35,802 nucleotides of DNA. Source: Pseudodesulfovibrio sp. (GTDB lineage Bacteria > Desulfobacterota > Desulfovibrionia > Desulfovibrionales > Desulfovibrionaceae). Within the stretch, counting starts at the first letter, position 1. Each line of letters starts with the position of its first letter. This document shows, piece after piece, positions 32,268-35,802 of the stretch. The stretch covers positions 1 through 35,802 of the forward strand of contig JAFLJW010000404.1 in NCBI GenBank assembly GCA_022712815.1, in the 5' to 3' direction. Both the position numbers and the translations under genes were made by a program. A model generated the notes under the pieces. The model was given only the letters and a program-made list of their open reading frames with translations, was not told where the DNA came from and made no database searches.

Positions 32268-32945
32268 ATGAGCAGATTGTGGAAAGAATTCTCGAAAGGT
32301 CTCTGGAAAGACCTGCCCCCGTTCAAGCTGGTGCTCGGCCTCTGCCCGGTGCTGGCAGTGACAAAGACCGCTGACAACGGCCTTGGCATGGGACTGGCAG
32401 TCATCTTCGTCCTGACCATGTCCAACATGCTGGTTTCGATGATACGCAAACTCATCCCCACCAAGGTCCGCATCGCCTGCTTCATCGTGGTCGCCGCATC
32501 GCTGGTTGTCTGCGTCGAGCTTCTCATGCAGGCCTATGCATACCCGCTCTATCTGCAACTCGGAATTTTCGTCCCGCTCATCGTGGTCAACTGCATCATC
32601 CTGGGCCGGGCCGAGGCCTTTGCCTCCAAGAACCCGGTCTATCTGGCCGTGGCCGACGGACTCGGCATGGGCATTGGCTTTACCATCTCCCTGACCTTTC
32701 TCGGTTCCATCCGTGAACTTTTCGGATACGGCACATTGTTCGGCACGCAGATCATGGGCGACTGGTTCCAGCCCGTCACCTTCATGGTCGAGGCCCCCGG
32801 CGCATTCGTCTGTCTTGGCCTCATCCTGGCCGGAATGAATGCCCTGACCAACTGGCAGCGCAAGAGCAAGGGACTGGAAGCCATTGAGGGACCGGTTCAC
32901 GATTGCAAGACGTGTGGCATGTGCGCCACCAAGCCGGGAGCATAA
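32268..32945 (+). CDS. rnfE: Rnf complex membrane subunit RnfE
   Basis: A 225-residue six-helix membrane subunit homologous to RnfA. It keeps the cysteines thought to bind the shared membrane [2Fe-2S] cluster: C26 in LGLCPVLA and C109 in VNCIIL. It also ends in an additional CKTCGMC (213-219), a CxxCxxC pattern that I do not recall from E. coli-type RnfE and which could bind a further metal centre or be structural. It starts 9 bases after rnfG. Confidence 0.95.
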   Translation: MSRLWKEFSKGLWKDLPPFKLVLGLCPVLAVTKTADNGLGMGLAVIFVLTMSNMLVSMIRKLIPTKVRIACFIVVAASLVVCVELLMQAYAYPLYLQLGIFVPLIVVNCIILGRAEAFASKNPVYLAVADGLGMGIGFTISLTFLGSIRELFGYGTLFGTQIMGDWFQPVTFMVEAPGAFVCLGLILAGMNALTNWQRKSKGLEAIEGPVHDCKTCGMCATKPGA

Positions 32946-32954
32946 GGGAACGTC

Positions 32955-33530
32955 ATGGATTATTTCGTACTCGTCATAGCCGCCATATTCGTCAACAACA
33001 TCGTGTTGGCGCAATATCTGGGCAACTGCCCGTTCGTTGGCACATCCAAGGAATCAAGCGTGGCCATGGGCATGGGGCTGGCCGTTGTTTTTGTTGCGAC
33101 CCTGGCCGCGGTCATTACCTGGTGCGTCCAGAAATTCCTGCTGGCCCCCAACAATCTTGGATATCTCCAGACCATCACATTCATTCTGGTCATTGCCGCA
33201 CTGGTCCAATTCGTCGAGATGTTCCTGAAAAAAGTCATACCGCCGCTCTATAAATCTCTGGGTATCTTCCTGCCCCTGATCACCACCAACTGTGCGGTGC
33301 TCGGTATCGCCATCATCTGCCAGCGCGAAGAATTCACACTGATCGAAACCATCTTGTTTTCCATTGCATCCGGTGTTGGTTTCCTGCTCGCCCTCGTGGT
33401 CCTTGCCAGCATCCGGGAACGACTCGATCTGGCGCATGTCCCTGTCAGCCTCAAGGGAACTCCACTGGCATTGATTCTGGCCGGACTCATGTCCCTTGCA
33501 TTCTTCGCCTTCAAAGGCATGGCCTCTTAG
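32955..33530 (+). CDS. rnfA: Rnf complex membrane subunit RnfA
   Basis: A 191-residue six-helix membrane protein of standard length. NNIVLAQYLGNCPFVGTSKE (14-33) carries C25, and TTNCAVLG carries C113, the partner cysteines for the [2Fe-2S] cluster bridged with RnfE. It starts with aagggaacg before the ATG, 9 bases after rnfE, and ends 6 bases before rnfB. Confidence 0.96.
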   Translation: MDYFVLVIAAIFVNNIVLAQYLGNCPFVGTSKESSVAMGMGLAVVFVATLAAVITWCVQKFLLAPNNLGYLQTITFILVIAALVQFVEMFLKKVIPPLYKSLGIFLPLITTNCAVLGIAIICQREEFTLIETILFSIASGVGFLLALVVLASIRERLDLAHVPVSLKGTPLALILAGLMSLAFFAFKGMAS

Positions 33531-33536
33531 GAGTTT

Positions 33537-35648
33537 ATGGATATGATCACTGCATCGGTACTCATCCTTCTCGGCATCGGATTCACGGCGGCTGTCATTC
33601 TGGCCGTGGCATCCAAGGTGCTCTATGTCTATGAAGATCCCCGCATCGCCGAAGTGGAAAGCGTGCTGGCCGGAGCCAACTGCGGCGGTTGCGGATATCC
33701 CGGTTGCGCCGGAGCCGCCCAAGGTGTTGTCGAGGGCAAGGCCGGAGCCACGGTCTGCGTCATCGGCGGCGAAGAAGTCGCCACAAATGTGGCGGCAATC
33801 ATGGGCCTTGAATTTTCGACCATGGAAAAACAAATCGCCTTTGTGGATTGTACCGGCGGAACCCGTGCCGAAGATGCCTATATTTATGAAGGAGCGAAAG
33901 ACTGCCGCGCACAGCACTTGCTGTACAACGGTTCAAAGCTATGCCCTGAGGGATGCCTCGGCTACGGCACCTGCGTTGGAGCATGTCAGTTCGGAGCCAT
34001 CGAAATGGGTCCCAACGGCTACCCGGTAGTCGATCCCGACCTCTGCACCGCTTGCGGCGGCTGCGCACAAGTCTGCCCACGCGGTGTCATCACCATCTGG
34101 GGCATGTCCGCCCGGATCACGCATCTTAACGAAACCACCGACTGCCTTGCCCCGTGCCGCCAACGCTGCCCCGGGCAGATCAATATCCCCCGCTACATCG
34201 AACAGACGTCTCGCGGCGACTATGCCGGAGCACTCGAAACCATCCGCGAACGAATTCCCATGCCCCTGTCCATTGGCCGCATTTGCCCGCATCCCTGCGA
34301 GGACGTCTGCCGCCGTGATCATGTGGATGAGTCAGTCGGCATCAATATGATCAAACGCTTTGTTGCCGATTGGGAAATGAACTCCGGTGAACGGCTGCCA
34401 ATTTCATGCGCACCGGATACCGGCCGCAAAATCGCGGTTGTCGGCGGTGGTCCGGCCGGACTCTCCTGCGCCTTTTTCCTGCGCCGCCTCGGACACAGCC
34501 CGACTATCTTTGAATCCATGCCCAAACTGGGCGGTCAGCTCAGGTACGGCATACCCGAATACCGCCTGCCAAAGGCTGTTCTGGATTGGGAAATAGAAGG
34601 TATCCTGAATCTCGGTATCGACGTGGTGTATGAAAAATCCTTTGGCATCGACTACGATCTCGACTCCCTGAATACAGACGGATTCGAGGCTACCTTCCTC
34701 GGCATCGGCGCATGGATGAACATGACCCTCCGCATCGACAAAGAGGACGCCGAAGGTGTTGAAACCGGAACAGAATTCCTGACCAAGGTTGGTCTTGGAA
34801 TTGATACGGGCATAGGCAAAAAAGTCGTTGTCATCGGCGGCGGAAATACCGCCATCGACACAGCGCGTACCAGTGTTCGCCTGGGGTCGCATGTGACACT
34901 CATGTACCGCCGGACCAGAAACGAAATGCCCGCCAACATGGAAGAGATCCTTGCCGCAGAGGAAGAAAACGTAAACTACCTCTACCTCGCGGCCCCGACC
35001 AGAGTCATCACCGATGACTCCAACAAGGTCACCCATATCGAATACATCAAGATGGAATTGGGAGAGCCTGATGCCTCGGGCAGACGCAGTCCTAAGCCCA
35101 TCGAAGGCTCAGAGACGCTTCTCGAAGCAGACAGCATCTACACGGCCATCGGTCAAAAACCTGAGCTTTCCTGTCTGTATGATGAATCCGGCTCTTGCTC
35201 TCTCAAAGAAACCAAATGGCGCACACTGGACGCCAACCCGGACACGCTCCAGACCGCACTGCCCAATGTCTTTACCGGCGGAGACATGCACACCGGCCCA
35301 TCTCTTGTCATCACCGCCCTTGGCGAAGGCAGAAAGGCGGCCCGGTCCATCCACCAGTACCTGAATGAAGACCAGCCATATGTATCGCACAAGACACAGC
35401 GGGAAATGATTCCGTACACGATGTTCACCCATGTTCCCGATGTCGGACTTCGGACCAGATCAAAAATGCCAGATCTCGTGGAATGTGACGAGCGAATCTG
35501 CACTTTCAAGGAAGTCGAAGGCGCACTGAACGCCGAAGAAGCCAAGCACGAGACATGCCGATGCCTCCGCTGCGGACTAACATGCTACAACCGCGATATG
35601 GTTGACGGGCAGGAGTGCGTGAGTGAGGAGTGCGTTAAAAATCCATAA
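33537..35648 (+). CDS. rnfB: RnfB fused to a GltD/NfnB-like FAD/NAD(P)H oxidoreductase
   Basis: A 703-residue fusion; ordinary RnfB is about 190-330 residues. Residues 5-28 are a membrane helix. C49, C52, C57 and C74 form the RnfB [4Fe-4S] domain. Residues 123-180 form a double-cluster ferredoxin domain (C136, C140, C146, C150; C170, C173, C176, C180). From about 200 a GltD-type cysteine domain begins (DCLAPCRQRCP and ICPHPCEDVCRR). An FAD Rossmann motif follows (VVGGGPAG 301-308), then an NAD(P)-binding motif (VVIGGGNTAID 431-441), YRRTRNEMPA, AIGQKPE and VFTGGD. The tail has CRCLRCGLTC. It could take electrons from NAD(P)H or from ferredoxin. It is last in the operon. Confidence 0.93.
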   Translation: MDMITASVLILLGIGFTAAVILAVASKVLYVYEDPRIAEVESVLAGANCGGCGYPGCAGAAQGVVEGKAGATVCVIGGEEVATNVAAIMGLEFSTMEKQIAFVDCTGGTRAEDAYIYEGAKDCRAQHLLYNGSKLCPEGCLGYGTCVGACQFGAIEMGPNGYPVVDPDLCTACGGCAQVCPRGVITIWGMSARITHLNETTDCLAPCRQRCPGQINIPRYIEQTSRGDYAGALETIRERIPMPLSIGRICPHPCEDVCRRDHVDESVGINMIKRFVADWEMNSGERLPISCAPDTGRKIAVVGGGPAGLSCAFFLRRLGHSPTIFESMPKLGGQLRYGIPEYRLPKAVLDWEIEGILNLGIDVVYEKSFGIDYDLDSLNTDGFEATFLGIGAWMNMTLRIDKEDAEGVETGTEFLTKVGLGIDTGIGKKVVVIGGGNTAIDTARTSVRLGSHVTLMYRRTRNEMPANMEEILAAEEENVNYLYLAAPTRVITDDSNKVTHIEYIKMELGEPDASGRRSPKPIEGSETLLEADSIYTAIGQKPELSCLYDESGSCSLKETKWRTLDANPDTLQTALPNVFTGGDMHTGPSLVITALGEGRKAARSIHQYLNEDQPYVSHKTQREMIPYTMFTHVPDVGLRTRSKMPDLVECDERICTFKEVEGALNAEEAKHETCRCLRCGLTCYNRDMVDGQECVSEECVKNP

Positions 35649-35654
35649 AAAGAC

Positions 35655-35683
35655 TTGCAAACAGAAAGCCTTGCCGATATATC
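35655..35683 (+). promoter_or_regulatory. Candidate promoter for tRNA-Val
   Basis: ttgcaa (35655-35660) and tatatc (35678-35683) are separated by 17 bases and lie about 40 bases before the tRNA gene. This is a plausible sigma70 promoter placed between the rnfB stop and the tRNA. Confidence 0.5.
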
Positions 35684-35722
35684 TTTTTTCCCTTCGGGTG
35701 CAAGCCTCAAGGGAGACCACAA

Positions 35723-35798
35723 GGTCGGTTAGCTCAGTTGGGAGAGCACCGCATTCACACTGCGGGGGTCGTTGGTTCAAGCCCAATACCGACCACCA
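35723..35798 (+). tRNA. tRNA-Val (anticodon CAC)
   Basis: Seventy-six bases including an encoded CCA end. The acceptor arms ggtcggt (35723-35729) and accgacc (35788-35794) pair perfectly. The D-arm is tagctcagttgggagagca, the anticodon stem is ccgca/tgcgg with loop ttcacac, and the T-arm has the ggttcaa loop. The loop gives anticodon CAC, reading the Val codon GTG. The gene stands alone at the right edge, so other tRNA genes may follow outside the window. Confidence 0.96.
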
Positions 35799-35802
35799 AA
35801 AG

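Noticed and set aside
33054..33917. Minus-strand open frame opposite rnfA/rnfB (287 residues)
   Set aside because: It spans two real genes on the other strand and shows no domain or ribosome binding site.
1..35802. CRISPR array, prophage, IS element or toxin-antitoxin pair
   Set aside because: No regularly spaced direct repeats, transposase, integrase or phage structural genes were seen on either strand.

Overview
The window is about 35.8 kb of dense, medium-GC bacterial chromosome and almost certainly comes from a sulfate-reducing member of the Desulfovibrionaceae (Desulfovibrio/Pseudodesulfovibrio-like). The evidence is a canonical DsrC with both C-terminal redox cysteines, a decaheme cytochrome c heading an rnfCDGEAB operon (an order I recall from Desulfovibrio), and a monotrichous-type flhA-flhF-flhG-fliA block. 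No phage, IS element or CRISPR array was seen.

Layout: (1) 1-3701, the end of hisF with its terminator, a palindromic repeat, and a minus-strand operon DUF4340 protein-rpoZ-dnaJ-moaC. (2) 3881-5598, a TtcA-like PP-loop ATPase and a membrane-anchored M23 peptidase. (3) 5753-15239, a flagellar export/regulation operon: fliR, flhB, flhA, flhF, flhG, fliA, cheY, fliL, two small membrane or acidic proteins and a FliK-like protein. It ends at a terminator shared with the convergent minus-strand set. (4) 15297-19713, minus strand, rpmE / DUF1385 protein-prfA-prmC-lpxC. (5) 19939-24141, minus strand, response regulator, Tim44-like protein, class I methyltransferase, YcaO-TPR protein, dsrC. (6) 24342-28536, a mixed accessory set: SHOCT protein, HD hydrolase, pseudo-receiver/TPR protein, sterol-desaturase-family hydroxylase followed by the orphan 3' end of a thioredoxin-reductase-like gene, a PilZ protein and a small membrane protein. 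(7) 28738-35648, decaheme cytochrome plus rnfCDGEAB. (8) tRNA-Val(CAC) at the right edge.

The most interesting part is the Rnf operon, which looks biochemically remodelled. RnfC lacks the glycine-rich GGAGFPT-type NADH/FMN loop. RnfB is fused to a complete GltD/NfnB-like FAD/NAD(P)H oxidoreductase. RnfD has Ala where the covalently flavinylated Thr is expected. RnfE carries an extra C-terminal CxxCxxC. A ten-heme cytochrome is the first gene. I infer that NAD(P)H chemistry may have moved from RnfC to the RnfB fusion and that the cytochrome couples the complex to periplasmic electron carriers. The second point of interest is dsrC directly downstream of a YcaO-TPR gene overlapping a protein-methyltransferase-like gene, which suggests a possible modification pathway. 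All statements rest on reading the sequence and remembered family motifs; no database search was run.
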